Shown: positions 52,022 to 61,620 of the stretch, piece by piece
How the letters are laid out: each line of letters opens with the position of its first letter
How positions within the stretch are numbered: the stretch's first letter is position 1
Source of the DNA: Venturia oleaginea
Lineage: Eukaryota; Ascomycota; Dothideomycetes; Venturiales; Venturiaceae
NCBI GenBank assembly: GCA_013176395.1
Contig: JABMLP010000034.1
Location: 186,001 to 250,000, forward strand
Reading direction: 5' to 3'
Length of the DNA stretch: 64,000 bases
The notes under the pieces: model-generated
Told to the model about the DNA's origin: nothing
Database searches by the model: none
The model's input: only the letters and a program-made list of their open reading frames with translations
Position numbers and translations under genes: made by a program

Positions 52022-55000
52022 CGTAGAGTAGATAGAGCAAAATTGTCAAAGGAGTCAATTGAGAGAGTAAATAGTATTTTGAATTCGAACAAAGACACTG
52101 ATTCACACCGTTCTCGGATAGAAAAAGAATGGGAGCAGTTCAGACCCAAGATGCTCTCCCGCCTTTTCTACACAAATACTATAGTGAACGATATATACTC
52201 TCTTAAAACTCTCCTTGATAATGGATCTAGCTGCTACGCATCAATAAACGAGGAGAAAGCTTCGCAGATGGACCTTGAAGTACTCCCTATTAGTCCGCGT
52301 ACTATAGGTGGAGTTCTTAAGGAAGAAGGACAGACCCAAGTGACAAAAATTGCGAAGTTGAACCTAGATTTAGGGGGACTTATATGCAACGCTTTTGCTT
52401 ATATAGTCCCGGGACAATTTGAGGATCTTCTACTAGGCAGGCCTTTTCTCAAGGACACCAAAGCCGTTATCAATGAATCTAAAGGTACTCTTACCTTTGC
52501 AAACGGGATTAGCATTCGCGATGCTAAATTTGAAGACAAACTTGATATACAACAAGTAGCGCCCGTAAGATTCCACCGCCTTGTCACTTCTACACTTGAG
52601 AAAATCAAAGACGCGTCTAGAGTATTTGCTGTTACTCTTCGAGATATTGATATTGCCTTGAAGCCGAAAGTCCCTTTGACAACAGAGCAAATACTGGAAT
52701 TGCTACCTAAGAGGTTTCATAAGTACGCTGCTGTCTTTGATCCTAAAAGGGCCGAGAGACTACCACCGCATCGCCCTGGGATTGATCACGAAATACCTAT
52801 AGAAGAAGGAAAACCACTTCCTTGGGGACCTCTATATGGTATGGGTCGAGAACAACTCCTTGTTTTGCGAAGGACTCTTACAGAGCTACTAGATAAAGGC
52901 TTTATCCGAGAGAGTAAATCAGTTGCTGCGTCTCCAGTTCTCTTTGTGAAGAAACCAGGAGGGGGCTTACGCTTTTGCGTAGACTACCGAGCCTTAAACG
53001 CAATTACTCGAAAGGATAGGTACCCGCTACCGTTAGTAAAAGAGACTTTACTAACCTTAGCTCGTGCTAAGTATCTTAGTAAGCTTGATGTAAATGCTGC
53101 CTTCCACAAGATTCGAATCGCAACGGGAGATGAGTTCAAAACTGCCTTTCGAACTAGATATGGTCTATTTGAATGGCTAGTTACTCCCTTTGGCTTAACC
53201 GGTGCACCTGCGTCTTTTCAACGGTATATAAACTATATCCTTCGACGATACCTAGACGAGTTCTGCTCAGCTTATCTAGACGATATAGTAATATACTCTT
53301 CAAAGAACCTTAAAGACCATGAAGAAAAGACTGAAAAGATACTTCAAAGCTGCCTTAACGCTGGGTTATACCTTGATATTCGGAAGTGCGAGTTTAATAC
53401 CAAACGAGTCAAGTATCTAGGCTTCGTTATAGATACTGAAACGGGCCTACACATGGATCCGGAGAAGATCAAAGCAATTAAAGAATGGGAACGTCCTACT
53501 ACTCTACGAGGAGTACGTGGCTTCCTAGGCTTTACAAACTTCTACCGTGACTTTGTAAAAGATAACTCAACAATAAGGGAGCCTCTGGTTCGCCTTACAA
53601 AGAAGAATACTCCATTTTTATGGGGAAAGGAGCAAGAAGAATCTTTTCAAAAACTTAAGGCAGAGTTTTGCAAAGAACCTGTCCTGTCTGCACTTGATGA
53701 AGATAAGCCTACGCGAGTAGAACCTGATGCTTCAGGCTGGGCTTCCGGAGCAGTACTTAGTCAAAAAGATGAGCTAGGTAACTGGAAACCATGTGCTTTC
53801 TTCTCTACTAAGCACTTGCCAGCCGAATGCAATTATGATATCCACGACAAAGAACTTATGGCTATAGTCAAAGCTCTAGTCCATTGGACTAGCGAGCTAC
53901 TAAGCCTAAGTAAGCCATTCATTATCCTCACAGATCACAAGAACCTTGAGAAGTTTATGGTAAAAAGGGAACTAAATGAAAGGCAAATGAGATGGGCGCA
54001 GATACTAGCTAAGTTTAACTTCAAACTAGGCTATCGCCCAGGCTCTGAATCTGTAGTTCCAGACGCCTTAACTCGAAGGGATCAAGATCTCCCAAAGGAT
54101 ATTCAAGACCCAAGAATCGTTGAAAGAACTAGAACGTTATTACCTCCAAAGCTTTGGATTAACGTTCTAGAGGATAAGACTCCTGCAAGAGAAGAAGCTG
54201 CCCAAGAAAATGCTCAAGAAGTAGACAAAGAACCTATCCCCTTTATACAAAATCCCTTTCTCTCAGGTGATCTAAGGGATAGATGGGAAACTGCACTCGA
54301 AGGAGATCTAGACTACAGACGTATTTTCCAAAGCGTTCTAAAGCAAGATAGGCAGTTCCCATCTAAGCTAAAGGTTCCTACTTCTATAGGAGATTGTAAA
54401 GTCGAAAATAACCAGCTCTACTATAGAGACCGAATCTGGTTGCCCTCCTACGAGCCTCTCTTAACAGGAGTAATTCAAGAAATACACGATTCAGTCCTAT
54501 CAGGGCATCCTGGACGAGAAGCTACTATTGCTATTCTCTCCAGACAGTTCTACTGGCCGGGATTTGCTCAAGATATACGTCAGTTTATACGCAATTGTGA
54601 CGTCTGCGGAAGAACTTCAGTCTGGCGAGACAAAAAGAAAGGTTTACTTAAACCTCTTCCTGTCCCTAGCCGTATCTGGCAAGATATTTCAGTAGACTTC
54701 ATAGTCGAATTACCAGAGAGCCAAAGATGCACAAGACTCTGCGTTATTACTGACCGCTTGGGTAAAGGAACTATCCTGTTCCCAGTGCCTAAAGAACAGT
54801 TTGGAGCTGAAGGATTTGCAAAACTATTTATGCAGAACTACGTAAGATTACACTGGCTTCCTAGATCTCTAGTCTCAGATAGGGACACGCAATTTGTTAA
54901 TGCTTTCTGGAAAGAAGTTTGTCACCTTCTTAAGATAGAGAGAAGACTCTCTACAGCGTATCACCCTGAGACTGATGGATCTACGGAAAGAAGAAATCAA

Positions 55001-55828
55001 GAAGTTGAAGCCTATCTACGTAAGTTCTGTACATTTAGTCAGAACGACTGGGTCGAGCTCCTGCCTATTGCTCAAATATGCCTCGATAATAGACCAAACC
55101 AAGCTACGGGCCTATCGCCTTTCTTCTTAACCCACGGTTATAACATTGAGCATATAGGAACTGTTGAAGCTCCCCAGGAAACCCCTAAGAATCCAAAAGA
55201 AAAAGCACAAGATCTTGTAGCAAAATTGAAGGACGCACAAGAATGGGCAGAAACGTCAATGGTATCAGCTCAGCAACAGCAAGAATACTACTCTAATAGA
55301 GATCGTGCTCCGGCTGACTCTTTTAAAGTGGGAGACAAAGTCTGGCTCAACCTAAAGAACGTAAAAACCCTACGTCCTTGTAAGAAACTAGACTGGATTC
55401 ATGGGAAGTATACAGTTACACGAGTTATCAACTCAATGTCTTACGAGCTTGATACACCCAGAGGAATCCACAACCGATTTCATACGTCTTTACTTAGGAG
55501 AGCTGGCACAGATCCCCTACCTTCACAAATACAAGATAATACACAGCCGCCTCCTATAGTAACTGAACAAGGAGACGAGGAATACGGTATCGAGGCTATT
55601 CTAGCCGCAAGATGGCGCCGGCGAGGTCGACAACAAACGCGAGAAGTCTTAGTTAAGTGGGTAGGCTACGTTGATCCTACGTGGGAACCCCTTAGCGAAC
55701 TCCAACAAACTACAGCTCTGGACGCTTTTGAAAGTGCCTACGGCAACGTTCTTGAAAACGACGGACCTATACTACGCCCTCAGAGACTACGCTCACATCG
55801 ATCTACAAGAGAGGGGGGGAGGGGATAA
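51989..55828 (+). CDS. element B Pol (protease, reverse transcriptase, RNase H, integrase, chromodomain), -1 frame
   Basis: About 1279 residues from the slip site to the stop at 55826-55828; there is no ATG near the start, which points to a Gag-Pol fusion. Protease LLDNGSSCYASI; reverse transcriptase FCVDYRALNAITRKDRYPL and YLDDIVIYS (near 53275); RNase H DASGWASGAVLSQ (53726). Integrase HHCC finger from 54484 (HDSVLSGHPGREA, CDVCGRTSVW), VDFIVELP, SDRDTQF and ETDGSTERR give the D-D-E triad. A basic region with GKYTV resembles the GPY/F module, and a chromodomain follows (EVLVKWVGYVDPTWEPL, from about 55580). All domains look complete. It differs from A by the single-copy 45-bp block and a few residues (for example K/N in SCLNAGLY and K/E in LPAECNYD). 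Confidence 0.93.
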   Translation, partial: RVASIQSRGWRRRVDRAKLSKESIERVNSILNSNKDTDSHRSRIEKEWEQFRPKMLSRLFYTNTIVNDIYSLKTLLDNGSSCYASINEEKASQMDLEVLPISPRTIGGVLKEEGQTQVTKIAKLNLDLGGLICNAFAYIVPGQFEDLLLGRPFLKDTKAVINESKGTLTFANGISIRDAKFEDKLDIQQVAPVRFHRLVTSTLEKIKDASRVFAVTLRDIDIALKPKVPLTTEQILELLPKRFHKYAAVFDPKRAERLPPHRPGIDHEIPIEEGKPLPWGPLYGMGREQLLVLRRTLTELLDKGFIRESKSVAASPVLFVKKPGGGLRFCVDYRALNAITRKDRYPLPLVKETLLTLARAKYLSKLDVNAAFHKIRIATGDEFKTAFRTRYGLFEWLVTPFGLTGAPASFQRYINYILRRYLDEFCSAYLDDIVIYSSKNLKDHEEKTEKILQSCLNAGLYLDIRKCEFNTKRVKYLGFVIDTETGLHMDPEKIKAIKEWERPTTLRGVRGFLGFTNFYRDFVKDNSTIREPLVRLTKKNTPFLWGKEQEESFQKLKAEFCKEPVLSALDEDKPTRVEPDASGWASGAVLSQKDELGNWKPCAFFSTKHLPAECNYDIHDKELMAIVKALVHWTSELLSLSKPFIILTDHKNLEKFMVKRELNERQMRWAQILAKFNFKLGYRPGSESVVPDALTRRDQDLPKDIQDPRIVERTRTLLPPKLWINVLEDKTPAREEAAQENAQEVDKEPIPFIQNPFLSGDLRDRWETALEGDLDYRRIFQSVLKQDRQFPSKLKVPTSIGDCKVENNQLYYRDRIWLPSYEPLLTGVIQEIHDSVLSGHPGREATIAILSRQFYWPGFAQDIRQFIRNCDVCGRTSVWRDKKKGLLKPLPVPSRIWQDISVDFIVELPESQRCTRLCVITDRLGKGTILFPVPKEQFGAEGFAKLFMQNYVRLHWLPRSLVSDRDTQFVNAFWKEVCHLLKIERRLSTAYHPETDGSTERRNQEVEAYLRKFCTFSQNDWVELLPIAQICLDNRPNQATGLSPFFLTHGYNIEHIGTVEAPQETPKNPKEKAQDLVAKLKDAQEWAETSMVSAQQQQEYYSNRDRAPADSFKVGDKVWLNLKNVKTLRPCKKLDWIHGKYTVTRVINSMSYELDTPRGIHNRFHTSLLRRAGTDPLPSQIQDNTQPPPIVTEQGDEEYGIEAILAARWRRRGRQQTREVLVKWVGYVDPTWEPLSELQQTTALDAFESAYGNVLENDGPILRPQRLRSHRSTREGGRG

Positions 55829-56160
55829 TGTTAAGGGATGGAATCCTTCTCTCTAGCTTATCCATGACTGGATTTCCAATTGTTCTCTTGTTATTCTGCA
55901 AGCTGTCATGTTCTATTTTGCAAGCTGTCATGTTCTATTTTGCAAGCTGTCATGTTCTATTTCGCAAGCTGCCATGTTCTATTTTGCAAGCTGTCACGTT
56001 TCCATTTAAAGATACTTTCTAGAAGGATCTATTGTAAGAGGAGGATTATATATACTAGCTATCCTTCCTGTACTTACACTTTCTTCTCTGTACTTAGATA
56101 CTTGAAATATAAGCTGTCTTCCCTCACTTGCGAAACACCTTTGAGGGTTGAACTCTTACA
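55829..56160 (+). repeat. 3' LTR of element B (332 bp)
   Basis: By eye identical to 49976-50307. Preceded by the polypurine tract and followed by the CCAAC duplication at 56161-56165. Confidence 0.95.
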
Positions 56161-56165
56161 CCAAC

Positions 56166-56804
56166 AGGTCACGTCAAGCTGCCGAAACGTTAAAAAAGGG
56201 CGACAAAGTCTGGTTGAACCTTAGGAATATCAATACTCCGCAGCTATCAAAGAAACTGTCGTGGACGCAAGCCAAATACACTGTCGAGAACCAGATCTCC
56301 CCGATGGTATACGAGCTGGCTGACCTGCCAAGTGGTATCCATAACCGTTTCCACGTTGACCTACTCCGCCGAGCCGCAACCGACACACTGCCCTCACAAG
56401 AATCCGATGATACCCAGCCGCCACCATTAGTGCCTCAAACCGAAGAAACAGAGGCTGAGTTTGAAGTAGAACGTATACTTCGCGCAGAGAAGAAACGGGT
56501 TGGGCGAGGCTGGGTTCGTCAGTTATTAATCAAATGGAAAGGCTATGCAGATCCCGATTGGCAGCCACGTTCATTATTCACAGAAGTCGAGGACTTAGAC
56601 CGCTTCGAGGCAGAGTATGGCAAGGGCGACGGTGTCGGCGAAGATATAGGAGCTCAAACAGGGGCCCGAAGAAACCGAGTAGCGGTGGCCAGCGCCTTCG
56701 AATCTGCTACAAGCTGGCAGAAGCGATGTATGGCGTTTGTCTGTTTGATTATCCCACCTACCACACCCTCTTTAGTCCTGCACACCCGGTAAGGAGGGGG
56801 GTAA
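56166..56804 (+). pseudogene. element C Pol, C-terminal part (integrase tail and chromodomain)
   Basis: Continuation of the element C frame after the element B insertion: RSRQAAETLKKGDKVWLNLR, KLSWTQAKYTVENQISPMVY, NRFHVDLLRRAATDTLPSQ and a chromodomain (FEVERILRAEKKR ... LLIKWKGYADPDWQP). It ends HTR before TAA at 56792, with a G-rich polypurine tract directly before the LTR at 56805. Together with 47823-49975 it gives an open reading, so C seems to have lost function mainly by 5' loss and by the insertion. Confidence 0.88.
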
Positions 56805-56964
56805 TGTTATGGGCATGGCCCATGGTTGGTATAGGCTAAGAGCCTAAGCCTGATTGAGCCTAGTATAGAGAAAGAACCTCATTGAGGTTCTCTGTTTGTA
56901 GATACCTTCACTCTTTAACTGAATCTAAACAATCTTTGGCTACGAGTATGCTGCGTCTTTCCAG
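56805..56964 (+). repeat. start of the 3' LTR of element C (truncated)
   Basis: Begins TGTTATGGG after the polypurine tract; contains a perfect 8-bp hairpin, GAACCTCA / TGAGGTTC (56875-56890). The LTR end is not seen; copia I coding text begins near 56965-57000. Confidence 0.65.
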
Positions 56965-59900
56965 CTACCGTCCCGTAATAGAACAAATCTGAAAGCGGAA
57001 AGAATGTCAGCTGCTACCTCTGTCACGGCCCGCACCTAATTATGGACTGCGAACACCTCTTAGCTGCAAAAGACACCGTCGAGAAAAGAAGAACAGGGAA
57101 GAGTCCCAACCTCAAGAAGTCGACAACCAAGCAACGAAGTTCCAAACTGCCTTCGCATTTATCCTCATCCTCCGAGAGCCTCAGCCAAGACGAGCTTGTG
57201 AAACTGATTTCCAAGATAGTCCTAGATGTCAAGAAACAGCGACCCAAGAAAACAGCAAGAGCTTACGCTGCTCAGTCAGAACCTGAGACTGGAGACGAGG
57301 AAACAGAGGAGGTCTCCTCCGAGGATGAGATCCACGATGAAGTTGCCCATACCAGCGTCGAAGCGATGGGTAAGCTCCTACCCCAGCAATGGTTGCTCGA
57401 TTCCTGCGCCTCATCTCATGTGACTGACCAACAATCTCTCTTCAGGGGTAGACTCAAGCCATTACCTATGAAGAGACTGATTAAGGTTGGAGGCGGAATC
57501 CTTTCTGCGAGTTATGAAGGAGATGCAGTCATGGAGGATAGGAGAGGCAATAAGGTAGTTCTTGAAAAGGTTTTGCTTGTACCTGGACTCGGAGTCAATC
57601 TTGTATCATGGAATAAACTCTCGACTCAATTTGATATTCGGCCACCAGACTTCAATGTTCTCTCAAGCACCAATGGAGAACCTGTTCTTCAAACTATCGT
57701 TAGGAGAGGAGTCCCTATCGTTACAAACATCAAGAACTTGCAGGAAAAGGGAAAGAGGAAAGGGAGAAAAGTCCATGAGCTTGAATGGGCTTTCCCTTCT
57801 GCAGAAGGCGAACCTATTCCCCTTGACGAAAGTGAGGAGCTGTCCCCATCTCTCACTAGGAAGAAGGCTCAGTGGGAGCTATGGCATAGAAGGTTTGCCC
57901 ATTACGGGGCCAAGTCCCTAAGATACGTCCACAAGGTTACTACCTTAGACCAGCCAATTCCTACCTTTGAGTCAAGAGACTGTCCATGCAAGATCTGTCT
58001 TACTACCAAAATGAAAAGAAGCTATGGTAGGGTGACGGAACCGAAGCAAGAAATTATGGAACTTATCTCAGTCGATATCTGTGGACCATTGCCTGTGTCA
58101 AGAAAGGGATTCAAGTGGTTCCTACAGATCGTCGAAAATGCTTCCCGAAAGAAATGGACAAGGCCAATGAGAGAGAAGTCGGATGCACCTCAAGAACTCA
58201 GACAATGGAAAGTGTCAGCCGAGACTGAAACTAGGAAGAAGCTGAAAGCTGTGAGGATCGACAATGCGGGAGAACTTGTCAAGCTGGCGAGAGATTGGGA
58301 GAAAGAAGAGGGTATTCACCCTGAGTTCACAGATGCATATAGTTCCAACCAGAACGGGGTTGCGGAAAGGAATATCCAGACCTCAGAGAACAATGTCCGG
58401 GCTATGTGCGAGGATTCCGGAATGCCTATTGAGTTCTGGCCAGAAGCAATCGAAACCCATACCTATGTCAGCAATCTTCTCGCCAACGGTCCAGAGGTTG
58501 AAGGATTCAGGCTCTCCCCAGAAGAAGCATGGTCAGGAAGGAAACCCTCAATTGATCACCTCCGAGTATGGGGATGTCAGGCTATCGTACATGTCCCGAG
58601 AGAGGAGCTTGCAGGGGCAATGCATAACTCCTCCAAGTCCAGGGCTGACAAATTCATGAATACTGGCAAGCCTGTAGTCTTCATGGGATATGTCAAAGGT
58701 ACGAGAAAAATGTGGAAGTTCTGGGATCCAGATTTCAGGGATATCAAGACACACAGCTCGGTAAGGTTCCTTGAAGACCAAAGAGGAGGTGACTTGAGTT
58801 TGAACCTCGAAACGGCAGGTCAAACCAACTCAGCAAGCCTTAACAGGAATCCAAGAGGAAGACCGAGAAAACTCCCAATAATCCCAGAGACTGTTGAGAC
58901 ACCCAGGCCAGCTAGGGAATTGGTACCTAAATTCCCAGTCTTTGAGAGAATTGTTAGAAAATCCACGCCAGAGGAAATTGCATTGGCAGACTCCCAAGGG
59001 CCAGAAGCAACAAGTCGAACAGAGACATCTTACCCGGCTGAGTCTGAGACAGCAATCCCTACTCAACCTACCTCTACACCTGTGCATTCTGTCACAGGCT
59101 ATGGCCTAGATTGTGGTTCTCGGCTATGCCCTCAACCTTTGGAAACTTCTGGAAGATTCCATAGCCCCACCACCACTGATTATAGAACCATGTATTCTAG
59201 TCTTTCTCTCTTTTCTTCAAGTTTGTAATACTCGTCAATCAGGATAGTCAATTGAAAAACATATCGACTACGCCTCTCACACATTCTACACCTGCATCAA
59301 CTCAAGCTCAGGAACCAACAGGGCGTAAGATACTTAGGTCAGACTCTATTACCTCGGACGAGAGACCATCGAAAAGACTCGATTACGCTATGTTCGCCCA
59401 GATCATGATGATGGCTAGTGGGCTTGCTGCAGATGGGAAAGATTTTCTAGGTGAGATCGATGAAGCTGCTTTCATTGCGTGCAAGGAGACAGTGGGAGCC
59501 AAGCACAACATCCCTATCCCCAAGACCTACAAAGAGGCGATCCAGGACGAGAAATGGGGCCACCTATGGAAGGAGGCTATTCAGAAGGAACTGGCTGCAC
59601 TGGAGAGCAACCACACATGGAGCCAGGTTGTCCCCCCCAAGGAAGCCAATCTTGTGACATCCAAATGGATATTCGACGTGAAGTACCTCATCAGTGGAGC
59701 AATCGATAAATTCAAGGCAAGGCTTGTGGCCAGAGGATTCTCACAGAAACTAGATGTAGACTTCACGGACACCTTTGCACCTACTGTTAGGCATGATACC
59801 CTGAGATGCTTTATGGCTACTGCTGCCAAGAAGAATCTCAACATACATGTAGTTGATGTAAACAATGCATTCACCGAATCATTCCTGAAAGAGGACATCT

Positions 59901-60476
59901 TCATGATCCCTCCCCCAGGAGTAGACATTCCACCAGGCAAAGTCTTCAAGATGCTGAAGAGCTTGTATGGTCTGAAACAAGCAGCAAGAGACTGGAACCA
60001 ACTCTGTGTAGAGAAATTGAAGAAGCTGGGCTTTGCCCAATCAGAAGTTGACCCCTGTCTTTTGGTTCACAAGGAGAGAGACATCATGATTTTTACATGG
60101 GTAGACGACATACCTATTGCATCCTCAAATCTCGACAATATCAAATGGTTCAAGCAAGAATTTGGGAAGATCTTCAAGATCAAGGACCTAGGAGAACCAG
60201 ACAAGATTGTTGGCATGAGGATCACTAGAGACAGAACGAAGAGAACCCTGAAGCTTGACCAAGGACACTACATCAGGGAGGCCCTCGCAAAGTTTGGAAT
60301 GTCGGCGGAAAAAGGGAAGCCCACGCTATCACCCATGGATTCCTATGATGATCTGAGAAAATCAGGACCAACAGATCCTTGAGCAGATAGTGGGAGCTAC
60401 CAGGAGCAGATGGGAACTTTGATGTGGCCAATGTGATGTGCAGGCCAGATATAGCTTTTGCTATTAGAAGACTCAT
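56965..60476 (+). mobile_element. Ty1/copia element I (zinc knuckle to reverse transcriptase; both ends lost)
   Basis: Plus-strand copia polyprotein without LTRs. The left end begins just before the gag zinc knuckle and the right end is cut at 60476 by reversed LTR fragments. Confidence 0.85.
57000..60476 (+). pseudogene. copia I Pol (protease, integrase, reverse transcriptase) with a frame break
   Basis: Zinc knuckle CYLCHGPHLIMDC (57010-57050); protease LLDSCASSHVTDQQSLFRG (57390); GAG-pre-integrase LWHRRFAHYGAKSLRYVHK; integrase ISVDICGPLPVSRKGF, VRIDNAGELV and SSNQNGVAERNIQTSE; a linker ends at TAA 59226-59228. After a frame change the reverse transcriptase follows from 59252: EKWGHLWKEAIQKELAALES, KWIFDVKYL, KARLVARGFSQKLDVDFTDT, LYGLKQAARDW and TWVDDIPIAS (WVDD where YVDD is usual). 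It stops at TGA 60380-60382, and one base out of frame the text continues MCRPDIAFAIRR until the LTR at 60477. Copia order (integrase before reverse transcriptase) is clear. Confidence 0.88.
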
Positions 60477-60836
60477 TGTAAGAGTTCAACCCTCAAAGGT
60501 GTTTCGCAAGTGAGAGAAGACTGCTTGTATTTCGAAGTATCTAAGTACAGAGAAGAAAGTGTAAGTACAGGAAGGATAGCTCGTATATATAATCCTCCTC
60601 TTACAGTAGATCCTTCTAGAAAGTATCTTTAAATGGAAACGTGACAGCTTGCAAAATTGTAAGAGTTCAACCCTCAAAGGTGTTTCGCAAGTGAGGGAAG
60701 ACAGCTTATATTTCAAGTATCTAAGTACAGAGAAGAAGTGTAAGTACAGGAAGGATAGCTCGTATATATAATCCTCCTCTTACAATAGATCCTTCTAGAA
60801 AGTATCTTTAAATGGAAACGTGACAGCTTGCAAAAT
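60477..60836 (-). repeat. two tandem truncated LTRs of the A/B/D type, reversed
   Basis: 60477-60657 and 60658-60836, each about 180 bp, each beginning TGTAAGAG and ending in the first 22-bp unit (gcaaaat). They hold the TATA box, the GTACTTAGATA complement and the LTR end, but not the LTR start. Confidence 0.88.
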
Positions 60837-61117
60837 TGTAAGAGTTCAACCCTCAAAGGTGTTTCGCAAGTGAGAGAAGACTGCTTGTATTTCAAAGTAT
60901 CTAAGTACAAAGAAGAAAGTGTAGGTACAGGAAGAACAACTTGTATATATAATCTTCCAAGTAGGAAAAGGACATGCTGTCCTGAGAAGAGAATAGAAAG
61001 GAGTAGAAGCGCATGTGAAACGGTCCCTGAATAATCCCTGCTAGGCGCACGTGAGAACTACCAGGTAGTGCTAAGAATCCATCCAGGATAAGTTGTCAAA
61101 GGATCTATCCTTTGACA
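60837..61117 (-). repeat. complete reversed LTR (D type, 281 bp)
   Basis: Reversed from TGTCAAAGG (61117) to CTCTTACA (60837). It directly follows a minus-strand chromovirus C-terminus and polypurine-like tract, so it is that element's 3' LTR. Confidence 0.85.
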
Positions 61118-61258
61118 TTACCCTTCTTCTCCCCCGTTTCCGTTGGGGCGGTTTTGCTTTTTGTACGCCTAGGAGGACGTAGACTCGGTCCGTCGTTTTG
61201 AAAAACATCACCGTAGATACTTTCAAAGGTATCTAATGCGACAGTTTCTGTCGTTCGT
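61118..61258 (-). pseudogene. C-terminal end of a D-type chromovirus Pol
   Basis: Minus-strand text VALDTFESIYGDVFQNDGPS and LRPPRRTKSKTAPTETG matches the last residues of the A/B Pol in pattern (ALDAFESAYGNVLENDGPIL) and ends just before the D-type LTR. It is fused to the broken integrase of element E at about 61258. Confidence 0.8.
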
Positions 61259-61620
61259 ACTTGGCCTTTTTGCAAAGAACACACTTTCCTATTTCCTTGA
61301 AAACTTCCTGTCGCATGCGCGGGAAGTAGAAGGTATTCTGAAGTCGTGAAAGGACAATCTCTGGTCGGCAATGACCATTGAGTGGAGATTCGTGTTGATG
61401 TAGGATGTACTGTTTCCTAAGGCTCGTGGGAAGATATACCAAGTTGTTGAAGAGGAGCAATCCGTCTTCAATACGGGTATTCTGATCTGCTGATTGAATG
61501 TAGCCTTGTACATCTGGATCCTTTGCTGCGCGTTCCTGACCTCTTGCCAATAAGAGGACTTTCCTGTCTGAAGTGATGAGACTTGGTGCACAAGTGCATC
61601 ACCTTCTGTCGGAACAAAGC
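61233..61620 (-). pseudogene. element E integrase, N-terminal HHCC finger only
   Basis: Text GYIQSADQNTRIEDGLLLFN, YILHQHESPLNGHCRPEIVL and CVLCKKAKYERQK forms the HHCC zinc finger of a gypsy integrase. The catalytic core with D-D-E is absent: the sequence passes directly into the D-type Pol end near 61258. One frame change separates this text from the RNase H frame. Confidence 0.8.

Larger units (their letters stand above)
49976..56160 (+). mobile_element. Ty3/gypsy chromovirus B, complete and probably young (6185 bp)
   Basis: Two LTRs that look identical by eye, CCAAC on both sides, primer site 50309-50319, leader repeats and hairpin, open gag, frameshift signal, open pol with all catalytic motifs, and a polypurine tract (gagagggggggaggggataa) directly before the 3' LTR. 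It lies inside the pol gene of element C in the same orientation. Everything expected for activity is present. Confidence 0.95.
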
